The notes: generated from the sequence alone by a model not told the origin. Counted from the stretch's first letter, positions 26,033 through 37,328 are shown. The stretch: 64,000 nt of DNA from Dehalococcoidia bacterium (GCA_022820645.1 JAJEFD010000017.1:62001-126000); one strand, 5' to 3'. Translations and numbers: made by a program.

Positions 26033-28477
26033 ATGGCAAAGACACCCACCACTCGAAAAACGTCTTCAGGGAAAAGACGCGCCGGCAACGGCGCAGCGCA
26101 GACCTCAAGCGCAGGCAACGGCAGATCGACGTCACGCCACCTCGTCATCGTGGAGTCGCCCGCCAAGGCGGCCACCATAGGCAGGTTCCTCGGACGTGAC
26201 TACACCGTGAAAGCGTCCATGGGGCACGTCAGAGACCTGCCGAAACGCAAGCTCGGCGTGAACCCCGATAAGGACTTCATCCCGTGGTACGAAGTGCCGG
26301 AGGACAAGCGGAAGGTCGTCGACGAGATACGCGCGGCCGGAGAGCGTGCTGAGGACGTTTACCTCGCAACCGACCCTGACCGCGAAGGCGAGGCGATCGC
26401 CTGGCACGTGGCAGAAGCCGCAGGCTGGCGAGGCAAGCCGGTACGGCGCGTCGTCTTCCACTCGATCACGGAGGACGCCATCAAGGAAGCGTTCGCACAC
26501 GAACGCGACATCGACATGGAGCTCGTCAACGCGCAGCAGGCGCGCAGGATCGAGGACAGGCTAGTCGGCTTCAAGCTCAGCCCACTGCTGAAACCGCTGG
26601 TGGGGCAGGAGTTGAACCGCAATCGCAACATCCTGACAGCCGAGGACCTCGACACGACCAGCTCTCTCTCCGCGGGCCGCGTGCAGTCCGTGGCGCTGCG
26701 CCTCGTGTCGGAGCGGGACAAGGAGATAGACGCCTTCGTCCCGGTTGAATACTGGTCCATTGACGCCGCTCTCCTTACGGGAGAGAACGCCTCATTCACC
26801 GCCTCTCTGCGCAGTCTCGTTGGTGGGAAGGACGAACTCTCCCTCCCCGACGAAGCCGCCACCAACGCCGCTCTCGCAAACCTGGACGGGGCCGCGTACC
26901 ACGTCGACTCCGTCACCACGCGCCAGGTGAACCGGCGGCCTGCTCCGCCGTTCATCACGAGCACGCTGCAGCAGGAAGCTTCGCGCCGGCTCGGGTTCTC
27001 CGCCACGAGGACGATGACTATCGCCCAGCAGTTGTACGAGGGCATCGCCATCGGCTCCGAGGGGAGGCAGGGGCTCATCACCTACATGCGGACGGACTCG
27101 CCGCAGGTCACGCCGGGCGCCATCCAGGAGACCCGCCGCTACATCGAGGAGCGGTGGGGGAAGGACTACCTGCCACGTACCCCGAGGCGCTACACCTCCC
27201 GCTCCAAGGTCGCCCAGGAGGCGCACGAAGCGATCAGGCCGACGGCGATACGGCGCACGCCGCAGGATGTCCGTCAGCATCTCACCTCCGAGCAGGCCCG
27301 CCTCTACGAGTTGATCTGGAACCGCATGGTGGCCAGCCAGATGGCCGACGCGGTGCTGGACGCAACCCGGGTGGACGTACACGCGGCCGCATCCGGCAAG
27401 CCCGCCTACCTGTTCCGGGCAACCGGCTCCGTTGTGCGGTTCGCCGGTTTCCGCGCTCTCTATATCGAGCAGCGCGACGAAGGCAGCACGCGCGAGGGAG
27501 AAGACGATGACTCCCGCGTGCTGCCCCCGCTGCAGCAGGGCCAATCGCTCGACTGCACAGGACTGACTCCGGAACAACACTTCACGCAGCCTCCCCCCCG
27601 CTTCACAGAGGCAAGCCTCGTGCGCGCACTGGAGGAGCAGGGCATCGGCCGACCGAGCACCTATGCGGCAATCATCAACACCCTCGTCAATCGTAAATAC
27701 GTAACCCGGGACAGGCGGGTGCTGAGGTCGACCAACCTCGGCAGGCTCGTCTGCGAGCAGCTGATCTCTCACTTCCCCGACATCATGGACGTCAGTTTCA
27801 CCGGACGGATGGAAGACCAGCTGGACGAGGTCGCCAACGGCAAGCAGGAATGGATAGCCTTCCTCCACGGCTTCTACGGGCCGTTCAGCGAAGACCTCAA
27901 CAAGGCGAGGAAGGCGATCAAGGAAGCAACGCAGGAGGCGGCAAGCGAGTCGACCAACGAGCCGTGCGACGTCTGTGGTAAGCCGATGGTCGTCAAACTG
28001 GGGCGCTTCGGCGCTTTCCTCTCCTGCACCGGCTACCCGGACTGCAAGAACAGCAAGGACATCCCCAGGGCCGCGGGAGACCCCGGTGAACAGTCCGACG
28101 ACGAGAGCGAAGAGGCCTGCGACCTCTGCGGGAAGCCGATGGCCATGAGACGCGGGCGTTTCGGGCCGTTCCTGGGCTGCACCGGGTACCCAGACTGCAA
28201 GAACATAAAGCGGCTCCCCAAGGACGCGCCCAGGGATACCGGCGTACCCTGCCCCCGCTGCGGCGGTAGCCTCGTGGAACGCCGAGGCAGGCGCGGTCCC
28301 TTCTACGGCTGCTCCAACTACCCCACCTGCAACTTCCTCGTGAACCGGAAGCCCCTGCCGCAGCCTTGCCCTGAATGCGATGGTCTGATGGTGCTGGGAG
28401 CACGCGAGCAGGCGAACTGCACCAACTGCGCCTGGAAGGGGCCTCTCCCTGCGGGAGAGCCGGCAGGCGTTGCTTAG
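26033..28477 (+). CDS. topA: DNA topoisomerase I
   Basis: An 814-aa type IA topoisomerase that relaxes negative supercoils. A basic, low-complexity N-terminal 35 residues precede the Toprim domain (VIVESPAKAATIGRFL; DPDREGEAIAWH). The active-site Tyr is residue 351 in LITYMRTDSPQV. The C-terminus has four Cys-rich zinc fingers: two near-identical CDxCGKPM units, then CPRCGG, then a shorter CPECDGLM unit ending CTNC. Full length. It is followed 11 bp later by the xer gene. Confidence 0.97.
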   Translation: MAKTPTTRKTSSGKRRAGNGAAQTSSAGNGRSTSRHLVIVESPAKAATIGRFLGRDYTVKASMGHVRDLPKRKLGVNPDKDFIPWYEVPEDKRKVVDEIRAAGERAEDVYLATDPDREGEAIAWHVAEAAGWRGKPVRRVVFHSITEDAIKEAFAHERDIDMELVNAQQARRIEDRLVGFKLSPLLKPLVGQELNRNRNILTAEDLDTTSSLSAGRVQSVALRLVSERDKEIDAFVPVEYWSIDAALLTGENASFTASLRSLVGGKDELSLPDEAATNAALANLDGAAYHVDSVTTRQVNRRPAPPFITSTLQQEASRRLGFSATRTMTIAQQLYEGIAIGSEGRQGLITYMRTDSPQVTPGAIQETRRYIEERWGKDYLPRTPRRYTSRSKVAQEAHEAIRPTAIRRTPQDVRQHLTSEQARLYELIWNRMVASQMADAVLDATRVDVHAAASGKPAYLFRATGSVVRFAGFRALYIEQRDEGSTREGEDDDSRVLPPLQQGQSLDCTGLTPEQHFTQPPPRFTEASLVRALEEQGIGRPSTYAAIINTLVNRKYVTRDRRVLRSTNLGRLVCEQLISHFPDIMDVSFTGRMEDQLDEVANGKQEWIAFLHGFYGPFSEDLNKARKAIKEATQEAASESTNEPCDVCGKPMVVKLGRFGAFLSCTGYPDCKNSKDIPRAAGDPGEQSDDESEEACDLCGKPMAMRRGRFGPFLGCTGYPDCKNIKRLPKDAPRDTGVPCPRCGGSLVERRGRRGPFYGCSNYPTCNFLVNRKPLPQPCPECDGLMVLGAREQANCTNCAWKGPLPAGEPAGVA

Positions 28478-28488
28478 CGCACCCTGTC

Positions 28489-29553
28489 ATGGACAACCCG
28501 AAGACAGACCAGCCCCACTCTGAAGCGCAGCCGCTCATCGTGGAGTACGAGCGCGTCCTGCGCACTACTCGAGCGCTCTCGGACGCCACCGTCCGGAACT
28601 ACGTCGCAGACCTCGCTCCCTTTCAGCAATATCTGGACGGGCAGTCCTGTCCGCTCGGGTCCGACGCGAAAGAGCTCCGCGACTTCGTATGCCGGAACGG
28701 CGATGCGAACCTCTCGCGCGAGTACCGCAGCCTCATTCGCGACTACGTCGCATGGCTGCTGGAACGCCGCACGGTGGAGAGCGGGCGCGCTGCCGGGAAC
28801 CGGGGCCATTCACGCGCAAGCGTGCACCGCATGCTCGCGTCGTTACGCTCGTTCATGCGATTCCTCATCGAACGCGGCCTCCTGCCCGACGCGCCGATCT
28901 GGCGTCCCCGGTCCACCCTCATGGGCAGGCTCACCCCGAAACTGGAACGCCGCCTCCCCGACCTCGTCTCCGTGTCCGAGGCGGCTCGTCTCGTCGAAGC
29001 CCCCACTCGCTCGGATGACGGGGAGAACGGACTGCGGGACGCCGCGCTCCTCGAGTTGCTCTACGGGTGTGGTCTGCGCGTCAGCGAAGCAGCCAATCTG
29101 GACCGGGAGAACGTCTCGCTGGAAGAGAGAACTGTCCGCGTGTGGGGCAAGGGAGCGAAGGAGCGCCAGACGCCGCTCGGCGCCAAAGCGCGGAACGCCC
29201 TCCGTGCATACCTTAACGCCGGGAACACACCGGTCGACACGAACGGCCCGCTGTTCCGCAACGCACGCGGCGGGAGGCTCGGCGCACGTTCGATCCAGCG
29301 CATCGTCCGGGACTACTCAAAGCGCAGCGGGCTGCGGGAGGACGTGCATCCCCACACGCTGCGCCACAGCTACGCGACCCATCTCCTGAACGGCGGCGCA
29401 GACCTGCGCATCGTCCAGGAACTGCTCGGTCATTCCACGCCCAGCGCCACGCAGGTGTACACTCACGTCAGCCAACAGGAAGCGCGACGCGTGTACCTTG
29501 CAGCCCACCCGCTGGCGCACGCATCCGCTCCGGAGCGCCAGGACTCCGAATGA
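28489..29553 (+). CDS. Tyrosine recombinase (XerC/XerD family)
   Basis: A 354-aa site-specific recombinase. An N-terminal core-binding SAM-like domain (about 15-135) precedes the catalytic domain with Arg197 in GCGLRVSE, Lys in GKGAKER, HTLRHSY, the LGH motif and nucleophile Tyr324 in QVYTH; the RKHRHY set is complete. It is longer than E. coli XerC/D by about 50 residues owing to an insert (about 90-110) and a C-terminal tail. Position next to topA and in a housekeeping run favours the chromosome dimer resolvase; only one such gene is in view. Overlaps aroQ by 4 bp. Confidence 0.88.
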   Translation: MDNPKTDQPHSEAQPLIVEYERVLRTTRALSDATVRNYVADLAPFQQYLDGQSCPLGSDAKELRDFVCRNGDANLSREYRSLIRDYVAWLLERRTVESGRAAGNRGHSRASVHRMLASLRSFMRFLIERGLLPDAPIWRPRSTLMGRLTPKLERRLPDLVSVSEAARLVEAPTRSDDGENGLRDAALLELLYGCGLRVSEAANLDRENVSLEERTVRVWGKGAKERQTPLGAKARNALRAYLNAGNTPVDTNGPLFRNARGGRLGARSIQRIVRDYSKRSGLREDVHPHTLRHSYATHLLNGGADLRIVQELLGHSTPSATQVYTHVSQQEARRVYLAAHPLAHASAPERQDSE

Positions 29554-29987
29554 CCATCCTCGTAGTGAACGGCCCGAACCTCAACCTTCTCGGCCAGCGC
29601 GAACCCTCGATCTACGGCAGCGCAACCCTTGCCGACATCGAACGAGCCGTACGTGAGCGAGCCGGTGAGCTTGGGGCATCCGTCGACTTCTTCCAGTCCA
29701 ACTCGGAAGGCGGCCTGATCGACTACCTGCAGACCAACGCCGCGTCCGCGTCCGGCGTCATCCTCAACGGCGGGGGCTTCACGCACACCAGCGTCGCGCT
29801 GAGGGACTGCATCGCCTCCATCAGCCTTCCGGTCGTCGAGGTGCACCTGTCCAACATCCACGCGCGGGAGGAGTTCCGACGTACGTCGCTCACGGCTCCC
29901 GTCGCGCGCGGCATCATCAGCGGGCTCGGCCCGCGCGGCTATATCCTGGCGCTGGAATATCTCGTTGCGGAGGAGAACGCAGTATGA
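29550..29987 (+). CDS. aroQ: 3-dehydroquinate dehydratase, type II
   Basis: A 145-aa shikimate-pathway enzyme converting 3-dehydroquinate to 3-dehydroshikimate. It has [17 protein letters not shown] with the catalytic Tyr (about 7-22), NGGGFTHTS (about 74-82) and [15 protein letters not shown] with the catalytic His. Normal length. ATGA overlaps join it to the recombinase upstream and the peptidase downstream. No other aro gene is in the window. Confidence 0.95.
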   Translation: MTILVVNGPNLNLLGQREPSIYGSATLADIERAVRERAGELGASVDFFQSNSEGGLIDYLQTNAASASGVILNGGGFTHTSVALRDCIASISLPVVEVHLSNIHAREEFRRTSLTAPVARGIISGLGPRGYILALEYLVAEENAV

Positions 29988-31084
29988 GCACGGCCGACCG
30001 CATCTCACGGCTCCGCGCCCGCATGGCAGAGGATGGGCTCGACGCGATGCTCATCTTCAACACGGAGCGCTCCCTCAGTAAGAACGTCGCCTACTACTCC
30101 GGGTTCCGCGGCACACACGGCTGGCTCTGGATAACTCCGGACGACGCGGCGCTGGCCACGGACTTCCGTTACACCGAGCAAGCGGAGCAGCAGGCGCCGG
30201 ACTACCGCGTTATCCGCATGGCGGCCGGTTACGACTGGTTCTCGGAGGTTGTCTCGGCCTCCGGTGCGAGGAACATCGGCATCGAGGACGAGTCGGTGAC
30301 CGTCGCCGCCCACAGGGCGCTGACCGAGAAGTTGCAGGCGCTCGACCCCACTCCGGAGTTCGTGCCCACCAGGGACATGGCCGACCAGCTCCGTGCCGTC
30401 AAGGACGCGGCGGAGCTCGAAACGCTCATCAGGGCTATCGAGATCGCGGACGAGGCCGTCGAGACCGTTGCCGCCGGGATCCGGCCCGGCATGACGGAGC
30501 GGCAGATCGCCTGGGACATCGAACGCGCCATGCGCAGCCTGGGAGCGGACGGTCTCTCGTTCCCCACCATTGTGGCCTCGGGACCCAACGGCGCGAAGGC
30601 CCACCACAGCCCCACCGACCGCGTCCTGGAGTACGGCGACGGCGTCTACATCGACACCGGCGCGCTCTACGAGGGCTACTGCAGCGACATCACCCGCGCC
30701 TTCGTCCTGGGCGAGGCGAGCCCGAAGTTCCGCGAGATATACGACCTGGTCCTGGCCGCCCAAGAGGCCGCCGAGGCAAACGCCACCGCCGGCATGACCG
30801 GTGGGGAGATCGACGGCATCGCGCGGGCGGTCATCACCGACGCGGGCTACGGCGACGACTTCGGCCACAGCCTCGGGCACGGCATCGGCATCGCCGTCCA
30901 CGAACTACCGCGCGTCGGCCCCACGTCGGACGACCCGATAGAGGACGGCATGGTCTTCAGCGTCGAGCCCGGCATCTACCTCACCGGCTGGGGCGGCGTT
31001 CGCATAGAAGACCTCGTGGTGATGGAGAACGGCAAACCCCGCATCCTCACCAAGGCCCACAAGCGCGACGTTATCCCCGTATAG
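29984..31084 (+). CDS. Xaa-Pro peptidase (M24 family)
   Basis: A 366-aa cytosolic metallopeptidase that cleaves Xaa-Pro bonds. The N-terminal creatinase-like domain (about 1-130) precedes the pita-bread domain with all five metal ligands: two Asp in [17 protein letters not shown], His in GHSLGHGIG, Glu in SVEPGIY and Glu in VRIEDLV. It sits between aroQ and efp, as often seen for pepP/pepQ next to efp. Start ATG 29984 overlaps aroQ. Confidence 0.92.
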   Translation: MSTADRISRLRARMAEDGLDAMLIFNTERSLSKNVAYYSGFRGTHGWLWITPDDAALATDFRYTEQAEQQAPDYRVIRMAAGYDWFSEVVSASGARNIGIEDESVTVAAHRALTEKLQALDPTPEFVPTRDMADQLRAVKDAAELETLIRAIEIADEAVETVAAGIRPGMTERQIAWDIERAMRSLGADGLSFPTIVASGPNGAKAHHSPTDRVLEYGDGVYIDTGALYEGYCSDITRAFVLGEASPKFREIYDLVLAAQEAAEANATAGMTGGEIDGIARAVITDAGYGDDFGHSLGHGIGIAVHELPRVGPTSDDPIEDGMVFSVEPGIYLTGWGGVRIEDLVVMENGKPRILTKAHKRDVIPV

Positions 31085-31098
31085 AAGGAGTTCTACAC

Positions 31099-31668
31099 AT
31101 GGTCATGGAGTTCGGAGACCTCCGCCGAGGCACGACTATCGAGATGGATGGCGTGCCCTTCAAGGTGGAGGACTACTACCAGCAGAAGATGCAGCAGCGC
31201 GCGCCGGTCTACCACATCAAGATGCGCAACCTGCTCACCGGCCAGTTGCTCGACAAGTCGTTCTCCGGGTACGGCATCAAGCTGACCAAGGCGCCTGTCG
31301 AGAACCGCGAGTGCACCTTCCTCTACGAGGCGGACGGCGTCTACAACTTCATGGACACCACGTCCTACGACCAGTACGAGGTCGGTAAGGACGTTGTCGG
31401 CGATACCTCGGACTATCTCGTCGATCAGACGGACTGTGAACTCGTCTTCTACCGCGACAAGCCCATCATGGTGGAGATGCCGACCACCGTGGACCTCATC
31501 GTCAGCGAGACTCCTCCGGGCTACAAGGGCGACACCGCGTCCGGCGGCGGCAAGCCCGCCACGCTGGAGACCGGCATCCGCGTCACCGTGCCCATGTTCA
31601 TCGCCATAGGCGACAAGGTGCGTGTGGACACCCGCTCCGGCGAGTACGTCACCCGCGTGAACGATTAG
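31099..31668 (+). CDS. efp: Elongation factor P
   Basis: A 189-aa three-domain EF-P that rescues ribosomes stalled at polyproline. Preceded by AAGGAG at 7-8 nt. The KOW-like N-terminus, OB domains and the C-terminal VPMFIAIGDKVRVDTRSGEYVTR signature are complete. The acceptor loop of domain I, normally PGKGxA with a modified Lys (or an Arg in EarP types), reads KMQQRAP here and is one residue longer, so the known lysylation or rhamnosylation context is absent. The Thr-Pro-rich lipoproteins in this window are the type of protein that need EF-P. Confidence 0.95.
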   Translation: MVMEFGDLRRGTTIEMDGVPFKVEDYYQQKMQQRAPVYHIKMRNLLTGQLLDKSFSGYGIKLTKAPVENRECTFLYEADGVYNFMDTTSYDQYEVGKDVVGDTSDYLVDQTDCELVFYRDKPIMVEMPTTVDLIVSETPPGYKGDTASGGGKPATLETGIRVTVPMFIAIGDKVRVDTRSGEYVTRVND

Positions 31669-31700
31669 CGCCGCCCGGCATACGGCCCGCGAGCATCCTC

Positions 31701-32885
31701 ATGCAGGTCTACAGCGTCAGCCAGATCACTGAGTACATCAGAGCGGTACTCGACCGCGACGTATACCTCAGCAACGTCTGGATAACCGGAGAGGTCTCCA
31801 ACCTGTTCGCGTCCGGCGCGGGTCACCGCTACTTCACGCTCAAGAACGCCGAGCATCAACTCAAGGCCGTGCACTTCAGCGGCTACTTCGGCAGTGAGTA
31901 CCTCGTGAACGGCGCACAGGTCATCGCCCACGGTCGCGTCTCGTTCTACTCGAACCGGGGCGAAACGCAGCTCTACGCAGATTCCGTCGTCCCCGCCGGA
32001 GAGGGGGCGCTCGCCGCCGAGTTCGAGCGTCTGCGCGCCCAACTCGAGGCCGAAGGCCTGTTCGACCCCGCGCGGAAGCGCCCGCTTCCTCCATTCCCGC
32101 GCAGGATCGGTGTCGTGACCTCGGCACAGGGCGCGGTCATCCACGACATCCAGACCGTCCTCAGCGCCCGCTATCCGCTGGGCGAGCTCGTCCTCTGCGA
32201 CGCCGGCGTGCAGGGCGAGGAGGCCCCTGCCGAACTGACGAGCGCCATCCGCGCGCTGAACAGGCTGCCGGATGTGGACGTCATCATCGTTGCTCGCGGC
32301 GGCGGCTCGCTGGAAGACCTACGGGCCTTCAACACTGAGGAGGTCGCCCGCGCCATCTACGCCAGCCGCATCCCCATCGTCAGCGCCGTGGGCCACGAGT
32401 CCGACTACACCATCGCCGATTTCGCGGCCGATCTCCGCGCCCCCACGCCGTCAGCGGCTGCGGCAGCCGTCGCGCCGGACGTGCGCGTGCTCAGCGAGGA
32501 GATAGCGGGGCTCACGGCTCGGTCCGGGAATGCCATCGCGTACTACGCCGCACAGCGGGCCAATGAGGTTGAATCGCTGATTGGCCGCATGCAACGGCAT
32601 CTCCCTGACACCGCCACGCACCGCCAGCGTGTGGACGAACTGCTGGAGCGCGCCTACACCGGCTTCGATGCGTTCATCCGCCTGCGAGCCGAGCAGACCG
32701 ACAGCCTCCGCACCACGCTGGCCGCGCTCGACCCGTCCGCCATCCTCCGGCGGGGCTATGCGATGGTAACCTCGGTGCGCGATGGCAGGGCCGTGACCTC
32801 CGCCGACAGCATCTCGCCGGGAGACCTCATCCGTGCCACGCTGCACGAGGGAGAGCTCGAAGCCATGGTAACCGCGAAGAAGTGA
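31701..32885 (+). CDS. xseA: Exodeoxyribonuclease VII large subunit
   Basis: A 394-aa subunit of exonuclease VII, which degrades single-stranded DNA. An N-terminal OB-fold (about 1-100: YSVSQITEYIRAVLDRD, VWITGEVSN) is followed by the catalytic domain with GVVTSAQGAVIHDI, VIIVARGGGSLEDL and SAVGHESDYTIADF, then a coiled-coil region and a short C-terminal domain (SAILRRGYAMV). It is shorter than E. coli XseA because the coiled-coil arm is reduced. Overlaps xseB by 4 bp (GTGA). Confidence 0.95.
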   Translation: MQVYSVSQITEYIRAVLDRDVYLSNVWITGEVSNLFASGAGHRYFTLKNAEHQLKAVHFSGYFGSEYLVNGAQVIAHGRVSFYSNRGETQLYADSVVPAGEGALAAEFERLRAQLEAEGLFDPARKRPLPPFPRRIGVVTSAQGAVIHDIQTVLSARYPLGELVLCDAGVQGEEAPAELTSAIRALNRLPDVDVIIVARGGGSLEDLRAFNTEEVARAIYASRIPIVSAVGHESDYTIADFAADLRAPTPSAAAAAVAPDVRVLSEEIAGLTARSGNAIAYYAAQRANEVESLIGRMQRHLPDTATHRQRVDELLERAYTGFDAFIRLRAEQTDSLRTTLAALDPSAILRRGYAMVTSVRDGRAVTSADSISPGDLIRATLHEGELEAMVTAKK

Positions 32886-33190
32886 GCCGGATGGAACAGC
32901 AATCATTGAACGCCGAGCGGGAGCCCTCCTTCGAGGAAGCGCTCGCCCAACTCCGGGAGACCGTACAGACGCTGGAAGAGGGCAATGTTTCGCTGGAGGA
33001 GGCGACCCGCCTGCTGGCGCGCGGCGCTGAACTCGCCAGGACGTGCAACGACCTGCTCGCGAAAGCCGAACTGCAGGTGAGCCGCATCCGCCGCAACTTC
33101 CAAGGACAGGCTGATATGGCCGAGGAACCAGAACCGCCCATGGCCTCCCCCCAGCAAGACTTCGGGATGTTCGATGACGCTCCGCGGTGA
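32882..33190 (+). CDS. xseB: Exodeoxyribonuclease VII small subunit
   Basis: A 102-aa small subunit that caps the XseA coiled coil. SFEEALAQLRETVQTLEEGNVSLEEATRLLARG (about 16-48) is the family signature. An unusual acidic, Pro/Met-rich tail of about 25 residues follows. GTG 32882 overlaps the xseA stop; ATG 32891 is an alternative. Its 3' end overlaps the PHP gene by 17 bp. Confidence 0.92.
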   Translation: MSRMEQQSLNAEREPSFEEALAQLRETVQTLEEGNVSLEEATRLLARGAELARTCNDLLAKAELQVSRIRRNFQGQADMAEEPEPPMASPQQDFGMFDDAPR

Positions 33191-33839
33191 CTTCCATATG
33201 CACACCCACTTCTCCCACGACTGCCTCACGGCCCCCGGGGCGCTCGTGAAGCGGTGCCTGCGGGTCGGTCTCAACTGCATCGCCGTGACCGACCACAACT
33301 CGCTGGAAGGCGGACGAGCCGCGCAGCAGATCGCGCCGTTCACCGTCATCGTCGGCGCTGAGATTAAGTCGACCGCCGGGGAGATAACCGGCCTCTTCCT
33401 GCAGGAGGACATCCCCGCGGGGCTCGGTCCGGTCGAGACCGCACGCCGCATCAAGGAGCAGGGCGCGCTCGTCTCCGTGCCGCACCCCTTCACCGGCATG
33501 GGACGCTCGGCGCTCGACAGGGCAACCGCAACCGACCTGCTGCCCTACATCGACATCGTTGAGGGCTTCAACGCCCGCACCATGCGCGCCAGCGACAACG
33601 CGGACGCCCGCCGCTTCGCCGCCGAGCACAGCCTCCCCGTCACCGCAGTGAGCGACGCGCACACGGCGCGGGAACTCGGGCGTACGTTCACCGAGTTTCC
33701 GGAGTTCGACGGCACGCCCGAGGGGTTCAGGCAGGCGCTCGCAGAGGCAGTCCTCACCGAATCACCGGCGGGCTCCTTCGTCCACGTCTACACGACGCTG
33801 AACAAGCTGGTCCGGCGCGTTCGCAAGCCCCGCGTGTAA
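33174..33839 (+). CDS. PHP domain metal-dependent phosphoesterase
   Basis: A 221-aa PHP-domain protein. Metal-binding His/Asp motifs are in order: DFHMHTHFSHD (6-16), VTDHNS, GAEI, PHPF and SDAH. The set fits stand-alone PHP enzymes of the YciV/RNase AM and nucleoside-phosphatase type. The substrate is not determined, but its place after xseAB suggests a nucleic-acid or nucleotide role. Last gene of the forward run; it is convergent with clpX, 28 bp away. Confidence 0.85.
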   Translation: MTLRGDFHMHTHFSHDCLTAPGALVKRCLRVGLNCIAVTDHNSLEGGRAAQQIAPFTVIVGAEIKSTAGEITGLFLQEDIPAGLGPVETARRIKEQGALVSVPHPFTGMGRSALDRATATDLLPYIDIVEGFNARTMRASDNADARRFAAEHSLPVTAVSDAHTARELGRTFTEFPEFDGTPEGFRQALAEAVLTESPAGSFVHVYTTLNKLVRRVRKPRV

Positions 33840-33867
33840 GTACAGGAGAGAAAGGACCGGAGTTCGG

Positions 33868-35160
<1,293 letters not shown>

Positions 35161-35172
35161 CGGTTGACCGTC

Positions 35173-35838
35173 CTAGTTGAGAATCGCGCCGTTCGTTGAT
35201 CCCAGCGGCACTCCCAGCACCTCGTCCACCAGACCGTACTCCTTCGCTTCCTCCGCGGGAAGGTAGAAGTCGCGGTCGCTGTCGCGGGCTACCTTCTCGT
35301 AGGGCTGGCCCGTGTGTGTCGAAAGTATCGTCCTGATCTTGTCCTGCATCCGCAGGATCTCCCGCGCCGCGATCTCGATGTCCGCGGCCTGACCCTGAGC
35401 GCCGCCCAGCGCCTGGTGCATGTGGATCGTCGAGTTGGGCAGCGCGAACCGCTTGCCCTTCGCCCCGGCGCACAGGAGCACCGTCCCCATGCTCGCGGCC
35501 ATCCCCACGCAGATGGTGGAGACGTCCGGCTTGATGAGCTGCATCGTGTCGTAGATCGCCAGGCCGGACGTGATGACCCCACCGGGGCTGTTCACGTACA
35601 GGTTGATGTCCTTGTCCGGGTCCTCGCGCTCCAGGTAGAGCAGCTGCGCAACGATGAGGTTGGACACCTGGTCGTTGATGGGGGTTCCGAGATAGACGAT
35701 GCGCTCCTTCAGCAGCATCGAGTAGATGTCGTAGGCGCGCTCGCCGCGTGCGCCGGTCTCGATGACCATCGGGATGATGTTCTCCGGCTGCTGCATCGCG
35801 CCCGCGCTCAGCGGACCGTGGATAGGCCAATCACGCAT
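35173..35838 (-). CDS. clpP: ATP-dependent Clp protease proteolytic subunit ClpP
   Basis: A 221-aa serine protease subunit. ATG 35838 is preferred because GGGAGGAG lies 6 nt upstream and it overlaps the tig 3' end by 8 bp; a longer frame exists but lacks conservation. The catalytic triad is Ser116 (GMAAS), His141 (HMHQ) and Asp190 (DRDFYL). A propeptide of about 20 residues precedes the IPMVIE start of the mature fold. It assembles as a double heptamer with ClpX. Confidence 0.97.
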   Translation of the reverse strand: MRDWPIHGPLSAGAMQQPENIIPMVIETGARGERAYDIYSMLLKERIVYLGTPINDQVSNLIVAQLLYLEREDPDKDINLYVNSPGGVITSGLAIYDTMQLIKPDVSTICVGMAASMGTVLLCAGAKGKRFALPNSTIHMHQALGGAQGQAADIEIAAREILRMQDKIRTILSTHTGQPYEKVARDSDRDFYLPAEEAKEYGLVDEVLGVPLGSTNGAILN

Positions 35839-37261
35839 CGTTCGCTCCTCCCTGCTGTCTCCTGGCCCGCGTCTGCCTGGCGGGGGTCTTCGTTTGTCTG
35901 GGTTTGGCGCCGCCGCTCTTGCTTGCGGCTGCTCTTGCCCTCGGCTTCGCTGCCGCAGGCGCATCCCTGAGCGCAAGGTTGCTCAGATATTCCAACGTCC
36001 GCCGCTGGACCAGCATACGCCGGATGGACTCGCGGCTGTCCGGGTCGTCCAATTGCTTCCGGTGTTCGTCGATCATCTCGCCCGAGCCTTCGAGCAACCT
36101 CTCGATCTCTTCGGAGATGTCCTCGTCGGTGGCCTCGATGTTCTCTCGCTGGGCGACCGCGCGTATCACGTGCGCGCGCTTCAGCCGCTCCTCGACCTTC
36201 GGGCGTGCCTGCTCGTGCACCTCTTCGTCGGACATGCCCTGCCACGTCAGGTACTCGCGGTACTCCTCGAAACCGACGCGGCCAGCCTTGATGTCGTCCT
36301 CACGACCGTGGACGTAGTGCTCAACCTCGTGCTCGATGATGAGCGGAGATATGGCGATGGACGCCTCCTCGGTCACCTTGGCCAGCGTCTCATCCTGGTG
36401 CTTTATGTCCGCCAGGCGCTTCTCGCGCTCCAGCAGGTTCTCCCGTATCTTCTCGCGCAATGCCTCCAGCGACTCGTAGTCGTCGCCGACGCTCTTGGCG
36501 AACTCGTCGTCCAGCTCGGGCAGACTCCTGCGCTTGATGGAATGGACCGTCGCCTCGAAGTGTGCCGTCTTCCCCGCGACCTCGGTGTTCGGGGCATCCT
36601 CCGGAGCCTCGACGTCGAACGTACGCTGCTCACCGACCGGCAGTCCCACGAGCCCTTCGTCGAGTCCCGGCACGGGGAACGTGGACCCGGGTCTCGGGAT
36701 GTAGTCAGTCTCCTCCGAGCGCACGATCTCGCGACGCTCACCATCCTCTTCGATCCAGCCGACGATGGTCAGGTTGATAAGGTCGTCCATCTGCACCGTG
36801 TCTTCGACCGGTTCCCAGACCGCCAACTCCATCCGCATCTGTTCCAGCGTCGCGTCGACAGTCTCCTCCGCCAGGGAGGCCTCTTCCTTCGGATGGCGCA
36901 CACTGTCAAGGTTCCCGAGGTCCACGGTCGGTTGCAGGGGGACGGTTGCCGTGAACTGCGGGGGGTCGAACTCATCGAGCGATACGGAGGGGACTCCACC
37001 GATGTCCAGTCCTTCCTCCAGCACGGCCTTGGAGGTGAACTCCTGGATGACCGTGTCCAATGCCTCGTTAAGCAGATAGCCCCGCCCGAACATCTGCTCG
37101 ACGATACGGCGGGGCGCCTTGCCCTTGCGGAACCCGGGGATGGAGAGACGGCGAACCGCCCGTCGGTACGCCTGGTCGAGATAGGGCTCGATGTCAGCGT
37201 TGTCCAGCTCTACGGTGAGAACCGCTTCGCGGGGTTCGCGTTGCTCAGTGGATATCTTCAC
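35831..37261 (-). CDS. tig: Trigger factor (ribosome-associated chaperone and prolyl isomerase)
   Basis: A 476-aa protein starting with GTG 37261. The ribosome-binding signature GFRKGKAP is at about 43-50, a PPIase-like domain occupies about 155-240, and the helical C-terminal chaperone arms follow. The last 45 residues are an Ala/Lys/Arg/Thr-rich basic tail not found in E. coli. First gene of tig-clpP-clpX. A 24-bp perfect palindrome ends 14 nt upstream of the start codon. Confidence 0.93.
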   Translation of the reverse strand: MKISTEQREPREAVLTVELDNADIEPYLDQAYRRAVRRLSIPGFRKGKAPRRIVEQMFGRGYLLNEALDTVIQEFTSKAVLEEGLDIGGVPSVSLDEFDPPQFTATVPLQPTVDLGNLDSVRHPKEEASLAEETVDATLEQMRMELAVWEPVEDTVQMDDLINLTIVGWIEEDGERREIVRSEETDYIPRPGSTFPVPGLDEGLVGLPVGEQRTFDVEAPEDAPNTEVAGKTAHFEATVHSIKRRSLPELDDEFAKSVGDDYESLEALREKIRENLLEREKRLADIKHQDETLAKVTEEASIAISPLIIEHEVEHYVHGREDDIKAGRVGFEEYREYLTWQGMSDEEVHEQARPKVEERLKRAHVIRAVAQRENIEATDEDISEEIERLLEGSGEMIDEHRKQLDDPDSRESIRRMLVQRRTLEYLSNLALRDAPAAAKPRARAAASKSGGAKPRQTKTPARQTRARRQQGGANDA

Positions 37262-37274
37262 ACTTGGCTCGTAT

Positions 37275-37298
37275 CCCCGGCGGAATATTCCGCCGGGG
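37275..37298. promoter_or_regulatory. 24-bp perfect palindrome in the tig leader
   Basis: CCCCGGCGGAAT is followed directly by its exact reverse complement. As RNA it can form a strong hairpin 13 nt before the tig start; as DNA it could be an operator. It lies between a candidate -10 box (37323-37328) and the gene, so it would be in the 5' UTR. Confidence 0.6.
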
Positions 37299-37322
37299 GC
37301 TGCGCCCGGACGCGCACCTGAT

Positions 37323-37328
37323 ATTTTA
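37323..37328 (-). promoter_or_regulatory. Candidate -10 box of the tig-clpP-clpX operon
   Basis: TAAAAT on the reverse strand, about 60 nt upstream of the tig start. It stands out in GC-rich surroundings, but no good -35 hexamer is paired with it. Confidence 0.4.
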
